A stretch of 64,000 nt of DNA from Nitrospirota bacterium (GCA_015233725.1 JADFXD010000002.1:1-64000), one strand, 5' to 3'; counted from the stretch's first letter, positions 25,609-35,827 are shown. Program-made: numbers and translations. Notes: generated by a model from the sequence alone, not told the origin.

Positions 25609-26025
25609 ATGCCTAAAAAGCAGTATGGTATAAAAAACATATTAAAAGATGGTGAGGCACTCCGTTACCTGGATAACGCCAGGGAGATACTGAGAAACAC
25701 CCCTGTCGAAGGGGATATTTATTCAGATAAAAAGCCCGTCAGAGAGGTCTTTGCTACCGCGTATCTTGCCGTGTTGGAGGCTATTAATGAGATATTGCTT
25801 AAAAAAGGACTAACCGCAAAACAACTCCCTAAATCTGTCGATGGCTACAGAGATGCCCTAATGCGATATCTGTCGGTCAATAATGGGAAGCTCATGAAAG
25901 AATTCAACTGTCTGTATGAATCGCTACATATAGCAGGATACTACAGAGGCTTGCTGTATAGAGTACCCACGGTTAAAGACGAATTAGATGTCACTGAGAA
26001 GTTTATTAAAAAGCTATTAATGTAG
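25609..26025 (+). CDS. DUF5618-like helical protein
   Basis: A 138-residue all-helical protein with L-R-Y-L-D-N-A-R-E-I-L, then V-R-E-V-F-A-T-A-Y-L-A-V-L-E-A-I-N, then a C-terminal L-H-I-A-G-Y-Y-R-G segment. This fits the small DUF5618 family, whose fold may be HEPN-related; function is unknown. It follows the kinase/response-regulator pair by 95 bases, in which three short taactatg-like motifs (tgcataactatgtcaacatagacataactat) form a small direct/inverted repeat that might be an operator. Confidence 0.6.
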   Translation: MPKKQYGIKNILKDGEALRYLDNAREILRNTPVEGDIYSDKKPVREVFATAYLAVLEAINEILLKKGLTAKQLPKSVDGYRDALMRYLSVNNGKLMKEFNCLYESLHIAGYYRGLLYRVPTVKDELDVTEKFIKKLLM

Positions 26026-26032
26026 GCATAAT

Positions 26033-26102
26033 GGGGTCAAGGGGACTGGTCCCCTTGCAGGGGGGTTCAAAGGGGGGGCGGAGCCGCCCCCGTCTTTCTT
26101 TT
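26033..26102 (+). repeat. Modular palindromic repeat, copy R6
   Basis: Module A (hairpin aaggggactggtcccctt) and module C (ggggcggagccgcccc) with a ctttctttt tail, starting 8 bases after the DUF5618 gene and ending 13 bases before the WD40 kinase start. Module C plus T-rich tail would terminate plus-strand transcription. Confidence 0.85.
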
Positions 26103-26115
26103 GGCGGTGTGTGGT

Positions 26116-29100
26116 ATGAAAGCGATTGAATGGGCAGTTGGTGATGTGTTGTTAGACCTCTATGAGATACGGGAGGTCTATAAGAGCGGTGGAATGGGGG
26201 TGGTCTACCGGATATATCACAGGGGCTGGAATGTGGAATTGGCCATGAAGAGCCCGCGTCCTGAGTACTTTCAAAAGGAGGAGGACAAGCGCAACTTCGA
26301 GCGTGAGGCCGAGACCTGGATGGACCTGGGGTTGCATCCCAACATCGTAAGCTGCTACTACATAAGACGTATGGATGATATCCCCCGTGTCTTTGCCGAA
26401 TATCTTGGCGGGGGTAGTCTGAGGGACTGTGTCCGCAATCATAAGTTAACGACCCTGGAGACCATCCTGGATATAGCGATCCAGTTTGCCACCGGTCTGC
26501 AGTACGCCCACGAAAAAGGCCTGGTGCATCAGGACGTCAAGCCAGCCAATGTCATGTTGTCCCAGGATGGCGTGGTCAAGGTGACGGACTTTGGACTGGC
26601 CAAGGCCAGGGCACTCACTGACAACAAGGCCAGGGATAAGGATACAGACTTATTAAACAGGGGTATCCTGGTCAGCTATGGCGGCATGACACCGGCCTAC
26701 TGCTCCCCGGAGCAGGCAAACTCCGCCCCCCTGTCCACAAAGACAGACATATGGTCCTGGGGGGTATCCATGCTGGAGATATTCGTAGGGCGCATTACGT
26801 GGATGGCCGGCAACATTGCCTATGTCGCCTTGGATGGCTACCTCGCCCAGGGACCAGTTGACGAAACAATACCGCTTATGCCTTCAGCCTTTGTAGACCT
26901 ACTGAGACGATGCTTCCAGAAAAAACCGGCAGATCGTCCTGACTCCATGCTTGAGATCATAGGCGAGCTAAAGGCCATGTATAGTGATATCGCTGGCAAG
27001 GCGTATCCACGTACCCCATACCTGGCTGGCCGCGCAACTGCCGATGGTATCAACAACAGGGTTATCTCGCTGATAGACCTTAAAAAGGCCAAGGGGGTTG
27101 ATTCCCTCTGGAGGGAGGCCCTAAAGACCGACCCTCACCACTTTGAATCCACGTATAATCTGGCGCTGTATGAGTGGAAGAACGGCACTATCACGGAAAA
27201 AGACGTGATTCGCAGGATAAAGGCGATCACCAATAAGCGCCATATGAACTGGCATGAGTATCACCTCCTGGGCAATCTGTTCCTGTTTTTTGGCAACTAT
27301 TCAGGCGCGGTTGAGGCGCTCTGGAAGGCAATAAGGCCGGAGTACTCAACAGCAGCGGAGATCAAGGACCTGGTACTGGCCCTCTGCGCCGATGGCAGAC
27401 ATCTTATCACCACGGCCAGTAGCAAGGACTCTGCTGCCATGACACGGTGGAAAGATGTCGAGAGACACTGCAAGAGCATCATAGATAACATACCCGATAA
27501 CATAGACCCCTACATAGTATCTGCCTACATGTTGGCCCTGACCAGACAGGGCAGACAGAGGGAGTCGCATGAGTTTTATGGCCAGTGCCGCAACCAGTAC
27601 AGTGATAAGTTAGCCCATATGCCTTCCTCTGTAACCGAGGCCTTTAATCACTATCTCCCCGGGTTTGAGGTGCTTCACACCATAGAGGAACATAACGGCA
27701 TAGTTGCCTCTCTGGCAGTAACCCCCGATGGCAAAAGGGCCCTCTCTGCCGGCAGCGACGACAAGAGCGTGCGTGTGTGGGATATTGAAGAGGGCAGATG
27801 CCTGACCACCCTGTATGGACACACCGATTGGGTCACATGCGTGTGCGTAACCTCCGATGGTAGATTTGCCATCTCAGGCAGCAACGACAAGACCCTGCGT
27901 CTGTGGGATATAGGCCCTGACACTGAAAATACCACGGGCAGGTGTGTGCGGGTCTTTAGCGGCTCCCCCGACATGATAACAGCCGTGGCCGTCACCCCCG
28001 ATAGTCGATACATCCTGTCAGGGGGCAACGACGCACTCTTGCGCCTGTTTAGTCTACCTGGCGGTGGACAGTTGCGGATATTCAGGGGGCATGAGGGCAG
28101 GATCACCTCCGTGGCAATTACCCCTGATGGCTACTATGCGGTAAGCGGCAGCACGGACAAGAAGGCGTACCTGTTCAACATCGTTACAGGCAAGCCGCTG
28201 CGCACCTTCACTGGACATACGGGTAGTGTGACGTCGGTTGCCATAAGCCCTTCAGGGACATGGTTACTCACCGGCAGCGAAGACACTACCCTAAGGCTAT
28301 ACAACATCTCAACGGGTGAGTGTGTACATACCTTCAGGGGACATACGGGTAGCGTCTTATGTGTGGCGTTCTCCGCCGATGAGACGCTTATCATATCTGG
28401 CAGCGCTGATGAGACCCTATGCCTGTGGGATATAAGTAGCCGTCAAAGGGTCTGTTTGTTCAAGAAGTTTGAGGGCCCTGCCATGGCAATCACGCCATCG
28501 GGTGCAAGGGCGGTCTGTAGCATCTGGAATGGTATCAGGATATTGGAAATCGCCAATCACTATGCCCTGTCATATGCCGTGGCCATCCCGGTGTCGTCAC
28601 TGGAGGCGGAGGAGCGCGAGGGTAGCTTCAAAAGAGAGATAGAACGCGCAAGGCACCTCATCCAGACCAACAACATCAGGGACATCCCCGAAATTATAAA
28701 AAAGGCCCGTGACATAAAGGGCTATGAAAAGGACAGAGAGGCCATTGAGATAAAGGAGGAGGTAGCGGCCTATTTCCCCAAAAAAGAGCTCCTTGGCGCA
28801 TGGCAACTCAACGCCTGGGAACTTTACAATCCTGAGGGGCACACAGGTGGTGTCAACGCCGTGGCGGTCACACCGGATAACATGTATGCCCTCTCCGGGG
28901 CAGAGGATGGTCGTCTGTATCTGTGGGAGCTTGACACTACCGAGCTTAAGGCCGTGTTTGATGGCCACGAGGGCAGTGTTCTAACCCTGGATATCAGCCC
29001 TGATGGCAGATATGCCCTCTCGGGCTCCAGCGACAAGACGATCCGTCTGTGGGAACTACCAGGTGGCCGCTGCAGGCACGTCCTTAGAGGCCACACAGGT

Positions 29101-32100
29101 GTCATAAACACGGTGGCCTTTGGCACAGACCCACGTTATGCCCTCTCTCAAGACTACAAAGGCCTGTTACACTTCTGGGACCTGCTCAACAAGGAGTCCA
29201 TACGAACATTACATGACAAGGAGGGGCTTACGGCAGCAGCGCTACACCCTGACCTCAGATACGCCGTCACTGGAGGCAGCAATGGCGCCATCACCATATG
29301 GGATATAGCCCTTGAGGAGCGTTATCGAACCATCAAGATGCTAAACAACAGCATAACGGCAGTGGCAGTGAGCGCCGATGGCAGGTTTATCCTGGCAACC
29401 GGACTCTACGAGGGGGCCATCCAGTTGTGGGACTTCAGAAGTGGCAAGACCATTCGCAACTTTAAGGGACACACCGGAGGGATAACCACAGCCTGCTTCA
29501 GTGCCGATGTCAAGCACATATTGTCCGTGGGCAGCGACACAACCGTTCGCATCTGGGATGTAGAGACCAACAGGGAGCTGCGCAAGTTCACCTTGCCAGG
29601 TGGTAAGATAAACACGGCGGTCTTTAGTCCAAACGCCTGGCTATGTGTCACAGGCAGTGCGGATAGGACGTTAAGCTCGTTCTACCTGGACTGGGACCTC
29701 GACGCCACCAGCTACGAGGACTGGGATGACAGGGCAAGACCATATCTGGAAATATTCTTGACCCTGCACACACCCTTTGTACAAGACACCCTGTTTCGAA
29801 AGGGTATACCACAGTACAGTGAGGAGGACTTCCACGCCCTTGTCAGGCAATTAAGTCTAAACGGCTTTGGCTGGCTCACACCCGAGGGTATCAAGCAAAA
29901 ACTCAGACAGCTTGAGAAAGACGCAGTAGATAAATGGACAGAGGCAGACAAGACATATAAAACCCTCCTGGACCTCAGCAAGTCCCTCATGCAAGAGGGT
30001 CTTGGCATAAAAATGATAACCGCCCTTGAGACGATTAAAAAGGCTTCTTCCATAAAGGGCTATGCCAGAGATGAGGAACTGCTAAGGGTGTATGAGGAGA
30101 TATCAAGCGTATTTCCCAAGAAGAGCCTCGTTTCGATATGGAAGGTTAGATACCTCAAGGGGCATGAGGGGGCCATTAACACGGTGGCTATCAGCGCTGA
30201 CGGCAGATATGCCGTTTCAGGTGGTGATGATAGAAAGGTTTGTCTGTGGGACCTGGCGGCCAGGGCGCTATTGAGGGACTTCCCGGGTCATACGGCGGAG
30301 GTTAGGGCGGTGGTCTTTGTAAATAATGATCGCTTCCTTTCAGGCGCTGCGGATAGGACACTGCGGCTATGGGATATCAAGAGTGGTCGATGTCTCAGGG
30401 TCTTTAGCGAGCACTCTGAGGCGATAACCTCGCTCTGGGCGGACAGTGATGGCTTGCTGGCTGTCTGTGGCTGTCTTGATGGTTCGATCCGTCTATGGGA
30501 TATAGACAGCGGGGACATCGTTGGGATATATAAGACCACTGCCGGCAATGTCAACGCACTGGCGGTAAGCCCTGACCTTAAGGTGATGCTTACCGGGGGC
30601 AAAGACAGGACGCTTACCCTGTGGCATTTGAGCACAAGGCAGCCTCCGTCTGTTATGCAGGGGCACTCTGATACGATAAACGCTGTGGCAATTGCCCCCA
30701 ATGGCAGGTTTGCCGTATCGGGCAGCGAGGACAGGTCGGTGCGGAGTTGGGACCTGTCCACTGCTATGGCAATGTCCACTTACGAGGGACATACATCAGG
30801 GGTAACAGCCGTTGATATAAGCCCAGATGGCGCCTTTGTTATATCCGCCGGAAGGGATAACAATCTCTGTCTCTGGAGGCTATCAGGCAATAATGAGGAT
30901 AGTACGTTGAGGGGGGCTAATGATGAGGCTCGGACATTCAATGGCCATGATGATGTGGTCCTGGCCGCGGCGTTTACCCCTAATGCCTCTCATGTCTTAT
31001 CGGCCGGGGCGGACAAGACTATCTGTATGTGGCACCTTCAATGGCAGGAAGAGCTGGTTGAGACTGACGAGGGACAGCAGCAGTGCCAGGTCTACATAGA
31101 GGACTTCCTCCTGCGGCACAGACCCCTTATGAAGGACTCTCTTGCGAGAAAGGGAAAACCCCTGTGGGGTAAAGACGACCTCAACGCCTTGCTTGAGCAG
31201 TTACGCTACCGCGGACTTGGCCTGATACCACCACAGTGGGTTCAGCAACGCCTTATACAGCTCAGTGATGAGCAGGCTCACAAGGCCAGGGAGGTTGAGG
31301 CCTTATTTGTCGAGTTGATAGAGGTGGCGAGGGCGTCACTGAAAGAGCGCTCTTATGCAAGGGCCCTGGAGTTTGTCTCAAGGGCCATCCGCGCCGAGGG
31401 CTACGAAAGGGACCCCAGGGCGCTGGCGGTGATGGAACAGTTGTCACTGATCTATCCCCGAAACAAGCTAAACACCTCCTGGAAGCACAAGACCCTTCAG
31501 GTAAAGGGGGCAAACATGAGCCTGTTTATTTTTATGCCACCAGATGTAACCTGGAGCGCCCAGGAGCGTCCTGGAGCGATAAAGAACCAGGAGCGTCCGG
31601 CAGCGACAAAGACAGGCAAAGAGTATGTCCGTTATGCCATTAGGGTTGCCAGTGACAGGGCGTTGTCATTGTGGGACCTGGAGACGTGGCGGTCGGTGGT
31701 GGTATTTAGGGGGCATCAGGGTGAGGTGACCTCTGCGGATATCACGGCAGATGGCAGGTTGGCAGTATCTGGCAGCAAGGACACGACCCTGCGTCTGTGG
31801 GACGTTGCCACAGGGCAGTGCAGGGGGGTCTTTGAAGGGCACACGGGGGGGGTTAACACGGTGGCCATCACGCCAGATGGCAAGTACGTCCTATCCGGCA
31901 GCGATGATGCCACGCTGCGCCTGTGGGATGCTACTACGATGGCGCGGCTGAAGGTCTTTAAGAACAACGCCTCTGTGGTTAAGTCTCTGAAGATAAGCCC
32001 TGATGGGATATACCTTTTTTGTGGAAACTCAGACGGCACGATTAACTTTATGGATATCTCATTAGGTAGGGTCATACACACCTTTAGTGGGCATGAGGGG

Positions 32101-32748
32101 GAAATAACGTCGCTTATCGTCTCACCAAATGGGCGTCATGTCATCTCCTGTGGCGTTGATGCGGTGATACGGATGTGGGACATCCCAACGGGTGAGTGTC
32201 TTCGCCTCTTTACCGGACATGCCGGGGCGGTTACAACGGCAGCCATCACGCCTAATGGTCGATACCTCATCTCAGGCAGCACTGACAAGACCGTGCGTAT
32301 ATGGGATGTACAGTCTGCCGAACTCATTCAGGGCATAAAGTGGCACGCCGGGGAGGTACGCTGTGTTGCCATCAGCGGCGATGGCACGTTTATGTTCTCG
32401 GGGGGGCTTGACCCCTTTGCATACCTGTGGTATCTGGATTGGAACCTCCAGGGCAGACCCATTACCCAGTGGGACGATGGCGCCAGGGCATATTTGGAGG
32501 CGTTTCTCTGTATGCGGACATTAAGGCTCGGAGGCCTCTCCATGTTCTCAAGGAAACCACAGTGGTCAGATGATGAATTTAACACCCTCCTGAAAAAACT
32601 CGCCTATGCAGGTTACGGATGGCTCTCTCCACAAGGTGTTAGGCAAAAACTCGACGAAATGACCAATAAATACAAGGCTATACTGGCAGAAAAAAAGAAG
32701 CTCTTCGAAAAACAATTCAGGCCAGATTCACCGTATAAAATATTCTAA
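26116..32748 (+). CDS. Giant Ser/Thr protein kinase with four WD40 propellers
   Basis: A 2210-residue cytosolic protein. The kinase domain (about residues 10-290) has G-G-M-G-V-V-Y, the ATP-site Lys in A-M-K, catalytic H-Q-D-V-K-P-A-N (Gln where Arg is usual) and DFG. A TPR-like helical stretch follows (about 320-500). Then come four blocks of WD40 repeats (about 515-830, 900-1190, 1350-1640 and 1840-2110), with the G-H...D-x-x-x-x-x-W-D pattern. Blocks 2-4 are each followed by a related helical module (Y-L-E-x-F-L...K-G-x-P...G-W-L-x-P-x-G-x-x-Q-K-L). Module B DNA is inserted in frame at 31560-31613. The start is the ATG at 26116; no clear ribosome-binding site is seen. It is likely a scaffold kinase. 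Confidence 0.88.
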   Translation: MKAIEWAVGDVLLDLYEIREVYKSGGMGVVYRIYHRGWNVELAMKSPRPEYFQKEEDKRNFEREAETWMDLGLHPNIVSCYYIRRMDDIPRVFAEYLGGGSLRDCVRNHKLTTLETILDIAIQFATGLQYAHEKGLVHQDVKPANVMLSQDGVVKVTDFGLAKARALTDNKARDKDTDLLNRGILVSYGGMTPAYCSPEQANSAPLSTKTDIWSWGVSMLEIFVGRITWMAGNIAYVALDGYLAQGPVDETIPLMPSAFVDLLRRCFQKKPADRPDSMLEIIGELKAMYSDIAGKAYPRTPYLAGRATADGINNRVISLIDLKKAKGVDSLWREALKTDPHHFESTYNLALYEWKNGTITEKDVIRRIKAITNKRHMNWHEYHLLGNLFLFFGNYSGAVEALWKAIRPEYSTAAEIKDLVLALCADGRHLITTASSKDSAAMTRWKDVERHCKSIIDNIPDNIDPYIVSAYMLALTRQGRQRESHEFYGQCRNQYSDKLAHMPSSVTEAFNHYLPGFEVLHTIEEHNGIVASLAVTPDGKRALSAGSDDKSVRVWDIEEGRCLTTLYGHTDWVTCVCVTSDGRFAISGSNDKTLRLWDIGPDTENTTGRCVRVFSGSPDMITAVAVTPDSRYILSGGNDALLRLFSLPGGGQLRIFRGHEGRITSVAITPDGYYAVSGSTDKKAYLFNIVTGKPLRTFTGHTGSVTSVAISPSGTWLLTGSEDTTLRLYNISTGECVHTFRGHTGSVLCVAFSADETLIISGSADETLCLWDISSRQRVCLFKKFEGPAMAITPSGARAVCSIWNGIRILEIANHYALSYAVAIPVSSLEAEEREGSFKREIERARHLIQTNNIRDIPEIIKKARDIKGYEKDREAIEIKEEVAAYFPKKELLGAWQLNAWELYNPEGHTGGVNAVAVTPDNMYALSGAEDGRLYLWELDTTELKAVFDGHEGSVLTLDISPDGRYALSGSSDKTIRLWELPGGRCRHVLRGHTGVINTVAFGTDPRYALSQDYKGLLHFWDLLNKESIRTLHDKEGLTAAALHPDLRYAVTGGSNGAITIWDIALEERYRTIKMLNNSITAVAVSADGRFILATGLYEGAIQLWDFRSGKTIRNFKGHTGGITTACFSADVKHILSVGSDTTVRIWDVETNRELRKFTLPGGKINTAVFSPNAWLCVTGSADRTLSSFYLDWDLDATSYEDWDDRARPYLEIFLTLHTPFVQDTLFRKGIPQYSEEDFHALVRQLSLNGFGWLTPEGIKQKLRQLEKDAVDKWTEADKTYKTLLDLSKSLMQEGLGIKMITALETIKKASSIKGYARDEELLRVYEEISSVFPKKSLVSIWKVRYLKGHEGAINTVAISADGRYAVSGGDDRKVCLWDLAARALLRDFPGHTAEVRAVVFVNNDRFLSGAADRTLRLWDIKSGRCLRVFSEHSEAITSLWADSDGLLAVCGCLDGSIRLWDIDSGDIVGIYKTTAGNVNALAVSPDLKVMLTGGKDRTLTLWHLSTRQPPSVMQGHSDTINAVAIAPNGRFAVSGSEDRSVRSWDLSTAMAMSTYEGHTSGVTAVDISPDGAFVISAGRDNNLCLWRLSGNNEDSTLRGANDEARTFNGHDDVVLAAAFTPNASHVLSAGADKTICMWHLQWQEELVETDEGQQQCQVYIEDFLLRHRPLMKDSLARKGKPLWGKDDLNALLEQLRYRGLGLIPPQWVQQRLIQLSDEQAHKAREVEALFVELIEVARASLKERSYARALEFVSRAIRAEGYERDPRALAVMEQLSLIYPRNKLNTSWKHKTLQVKGANMSLFIFMPPDVTWSAQERPGAIKNQERPAATKTGKEYVRYAIRVASDRALSLWDLETWRSVVVFRGHQGEVTSADITADGRLAVSGSKDTTLRLWDVATGQCRGVFEGHTGGVNTVAITPDGKYVLSGSDDATLRLWDATTMARLKVFKNNASVVKSLKISPDGIYLFCGNSDGTINFMDISLGRVIHTFSGHEGEITSLIVSPNGRHVISCGVDAVIRMWDIPTGECLRLFTGHAGAVTTAAITPNGRYLISGSTDKTVRIWDVQSAELIQGIKWHAGEVRCVAISGDGTFMFSGGLDPFAYLWYLDWNLQGRPITQWDDGARAYLEAFLCMRTLRLGGLSMFSRKPQWSDDEFNTLLKKLAYAGYGWLSPQGVRQKLDEMTNKYKAILAEKKKLFEKQFRPDSPYKIF
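31560..31613 (+). repeat. Two tandem 27-bp repeat units inside the WD40 kinase CDS
   Basis: Two 27-bp units (31560-31586 and 31587-31613), each with the core ccaggagcgtcc, match module B of the intergenic repeat family and the tandem array at 35851-35958. The 27-bp length keeps frame, and they encode QERPGAIKN and QERPAATKT in the linker before the fourth propeller, at about residues 1815-1833. Confidence 0.85.
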
Positions 32749-32851
32749 AGAAAGAAGAAAAGAAAGGGGCAGCTCCGCTTCTTTGTCGCTCAAGGCACGC
32801 TCCTGGCCCCCTTTAGAACCCCCTGCAAGGGGTCACAGCCCCCTTGACCCC
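32749..32851 (-). repeat. Modular palindromic repeat, copy R7
   Basis: Starts directly at the WD40 kinase stop with aagaaagaagaaaagaaagg, then module C, a module B unit (gctcaaggcacgctcctgg) and module A ending cccccttgacccc. A further partial module A (agtccccttgacccctta) lies at 32892-32910. Confidence 0.8.
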
Positions 32852-32966
32852 TTATTGCGATGGCTTGTTAGTTGCGTTGGGGCTTGGAGATAGTCCCCTT
32901 GACCCCTTATTGCTCGATCTTGTTATCTATGTATTTTTTTTGCATCCTTTTTTGTTAATATACTAC

Positions 32967-34325
32967 ATGATAGATCTGAAGAAGCAGTCCATTGAGGAAA
33001 AGATTAAGGACCTCTATCTTGATAGTACCACGGTGTTATACGTTGAGGATGAGGAGATTATACGGGCAAACGTTGCCCGTTTTCTCAAGAGGCGCATAAA
33101 GGAGCTCTATCTGGCAACAAATGGTAGAGAAGGCATTGATGTCTTTAGGGCGAATCAACCCGACATTGTTATCACAGACATCCGTATGCCTGTAATGGAT
33201 GGTCTGGAGATGGCCGGTGAGATAAAGGCGATCAACGACGATACCCCGGTCATTATTACCACGGCTTACAATGACGAGGATTTTTTTTTAAGGGCTATTG
33301 ATATCGGTGTGGATAAATACATCAAAAAACCGATAAACAATAAAGAGCTGTTGCGTGTCCTTGTAAAAACCGCAAAGATGGTGTCGCAGCAGCGTGACCT
33401 CGATGCCAAGAACGAATTCATAAGGACGATACTGGACAACAACCCGACCTTTATAATGATCACCGATGGTGAGAACGTGACCTTTCTTAACAAGTCGTTT
33501 TTGAACTATCTTGGGTTTTCGACCATCGAGGAGTTTCAATACAAGTGTAAGACGATCAACCGGTTTCTTGTGTTAAAGGAGGAGTCTTTCTATAAAGGTA
33601 AGTCCTTTAGCGAGTGGTTGAGTATCATCGTAAGTGGAGACAATAAGGAGTATATCGTATATATTGCCGGTAAGGCTGAGTTAAAGAGCGAGGCCAGGGC
33701 GTACCTGGTACATGCCAGCGAAATACCAGGTCATAACAGTGGTGGTAAGTATCTCATCTCCTTTACTGACATATCCCACATAGAGATGGACCGCAAGATG
33801 TATCAGAACCTGGCATGTAAGGACCCGTTGACGAGTATATATAACAGGAAGAAGTTCGAGGATGAGTTGAGTAAGGAGATTGAGCGGGTTGTACGCTATA
33901 ACGGTCGTTTAGCTATTATTATATTTGACATAGACCATTTTAAACAGATCAACGATAAGTATGGTCATCAGGTTGGAGACTACGTCTTGCAGGAGTTAAC
34001 GGCGTTGGTGGATGTGCATATCAGGGCAACGGATATATTTGCGCGTTACGGTGGAGAGGAGTTTATCATCCTGACCCCCGAGACCAGCAGGGAGGGGGCG
34101 ATGGAGCTGGCTGAGAAGCTCAGGGAGACCATTGACAAATACTCGTTTAATCACGTAACGCACGTAACATGCAGCTTTGGGGTCTCTGAGTATGTAAAGG
34201 ATGATTCGGCCTACATATTTATAAAGAAGGCGGATTATGCCCTGTATATAGCAAAAAACAAGGGACGCAACAGGGTTAGTGTAATCGAAAAAGAGCACTC
34301 TCTGGTTTTTAACATACCACAATGA
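32967..34325 (+). CDS. Response regulator with PAS and GGDEF domains (diguanylate cyclase)
   Basis: A 452-residue protein: receiver domain (residues about 20-135; VLYVEDEE, VITDIRMPVMDG, I-T-T-A, Y-I-K-K-P-I), PAS-like domain (about 150-275) and GGDEF domain (about 290-445) with active A-site R-Y-G-G-E-E-F. It should make cyclic-di-GMP on phosphorylation. The start is the ATG at 32967; an upstream in-frame ATG at 32844 would read through repeat DNA. TAATAT ends five bases before the ATG and there is no ribosome-binding site, so the mRNA may be leaderless. Its stop overlaps the next kinase by ATGA, which makes that kinase its probable partner. Confidence 0.9.
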   Translation: MIDLKKQSIEEKIKDLYLDSTTVLYVEDEEIIRANVARFLKRRIKELYLATNGREGIDVFRANQPDIVITDIRMPVMDGLEMAGEIKAINDDTPVIITTAYNDEDFFLRAIDIGVDKYIKKPINNKELLRVLVKTAKMVSQQRDLDAKNEFIRTILDNNPTFIMITDGENVTFLNKSFLNYLGFSTIEEFQYKCKTINRFLVLKEESFYKGKSFSEWLSIIVSGDNKEYIVYIAGKAELKSEARAYLVHASEIPGHNSGGKYLISFTDISHIEMDRKMYQNLACKDPLTSIYNRKKFEDELSKEIERVVRYNGRLAIIIFDIDHFKQINDKYGHQVGDYVLQELTALVDVHIRATDIFARYGGEEFIILTPETSREGAMELAEKLRETIDKYSFNHVTHVTCSFGVSEYVKDDSAYIFIKKADYALYIAKNKGRNRVSVIEKEHSLVFNIPQ

Positions 34326-35827
34326 ATATAGCTGGAAGACAAGGACAACAGATTAAAGGCAACCCCGCTGTCTTGGTAGTAGAGGACGATGTCCTCATTG
34401 CCAGGGGCATCCAGGAGAGTCTGAGGGGGCTTGGTTACACGGTCATGGCCATTGTGTCTTCTGGTGAGGATGTGTTGCAATATCTCACGCAGCGGAGACC
34501 GGAGATGGCGCTGCCGGATGTAATACTGATGGACATCAGGTTACAGGGTAAGATGGACGGTATTGAGACGGCAGGGCATATCCGCGATCAGTACGATATC
34601 CCCCTGATCTACCTTACCGGCAGCGCCGATGAGGAAACGCTCCAGCGCGCAAAGATCACTGAACCATTTGGCTACATGCTTAAACCCTTTGAGGACAGAG
34701 AGCTCCACTCCAACATAGAGATGGCGCTGTATAAGCACAAACTACAGAGGAAGCTCAGGGAAAGCCAACAGTGGCTATCCATCATCCTCAACAGCATAGG
34801 CGATGCCGTAATAGCCATCGATGTAAATGGCAATGTAACATTTATGAACCCCGCTGCCCAGTATATAACCGGATGTCCTGAGGAAAAGACATATGGTAGA
34901 CCACTGTCAGAGGTGTTTACCATAAAACGCAATGACAACAGTGAAATGTTCACCCTTAAGTCACTCATCAACAACGAAATGATTGATCTCACAGATCACG
35001 TGCTACTACTTCCAAACGGACAGCTATTGACCATATACGGCAGCGCCTCACCAATAAAAGATGATAACGACGGCTTCATGGGCATTGTGATAACCTTCCA
35101 GAATCTCACCGAACTCAGGCAGGTCCAGGAGAGGTTAAGCAATCAGAGAGAGAGATTTATCTCCGTGCTGATCCACGACCTTAAGACACCCTTGATTGCC
35201 ATATCAGGATATACCAAGCGTTTCTTGCTTGGCAAGGCAAAGAACGATGAGGATAAGGTCAAGATCGTTAGCAACATCCAGAATATCTCCGATTATCTCC
35301 TTAGCACTATCGAGGAGACATCGCGCTTGCTCAAGGAAAAAGCCGATCTGAACTCCTTTAGCCCCCAGTATTTACAGTTTAACAAGATACTGACGGCGGC
35401 CATTATGAACTGCCTGCCTGAGATGGAAAGCAGAAGGGTTAGCCTCATAGTCAACAATCATGAGACCGTGCATCACTCAAACATCGCCCATATCACCATG
35501 TCAGGCGATCAACGGCAGCTCATAACCATGATAGAAAACCTCCTGGGCAATGCCACCAAGTATGCCAAAAGCAGTATCCAGGTGAGTTGTTATAAAGAGG
35601 GTATGAACGTCCGATTAACCATCACCGATGATGGCCCAGGTATTGAAGATTTCTATATAGATAAAATATTTGACCCATACTACCAGGTCCCGGGCAGCTT
35701 AAAGGGGACAGGTCTTGGTCTGTACAGCGTCAAAAAAGTGGTGGAAAACCACAAAGGCTCCATCTGCGTAAAGTCATTCGTAAACGTGGGCTCCACCTTC
35801 GAAGTCACCCTCCCCTGCGACCTCTAA
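34322..35827 (+). CDS. Receiver-PAS-histidine kinase
   Basis: A 501-residue soluble kinase: N-terminal receiver (about residues 15-135; VLVVEDDV, VILMDIRLQG, Y-L-T-G, Y-M-L-K-P-F), a PAS domain (about 150-270), a HisKA region with the phospho-acceptor His in S-V-L-I-H-D-L-K-T-P-L (near 285), and a HATPase domain with N-L-L-G-N-A-T-K-Y-A, D-D-G-P-G-I and G-T-G-L-G-L-Y-S. Translationally coupled (ATGA) to the upstream GGDEF response regulator, so phosphotransfer between them is likely. The receiver-first order suggests the kinase itself is controlled by another phosphorelay. Confidence 0.9.
   Translation: MNIAGRQGQQIKGNPAVLVVEDDVLIARGIQESLRGLGYTVMAIVSSGEDVLQYLTQRRPEMALPDVILMDIRLQGKMDGIETAGHIRDQYDIPLIYLTGSADEETLQRAKITEPFGYMLKPFEDRELHSNIEMALYKHKLQRKLRESQQWLSIILNSIGDAVIAIDVNGNVTFMNPAAQYITGCPEEKTYGRPLSEVFTIKRNDNSEMFTLKSLINNEMIDLTDHVLLLPNGQLLTIYGSASPIKDDNDGFMGIVITFQNLTELRQVQERLSNQRERFISVLIHDLKTPLIAISGYTKRFLLGKAKNDEDKVKIVSNIQNISDYLLSTIEETSRLLKEKADLNSFSPQYLQFNKILTAAIMNCLPEMESRRVSLIVNNHETVHHSNIAHITMSGDQRQLITMIENLLGNATKYAKSSIQVSCYKEGMNVRLTITDDGPGIEDFYIDKIFDPYYQVPGSLKGTGLGLYSVKKVVENHKGSICVKSFVNVGSTFEVTLPCDL

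Noticed and set aside
32844..32966. Longer N-terminus for the GGDEF response regulator
   Set aside because: The extension translates repeat-derived DNA and lies upstream of the -10 box; the receiver domain is complete from the ATG at 32967.
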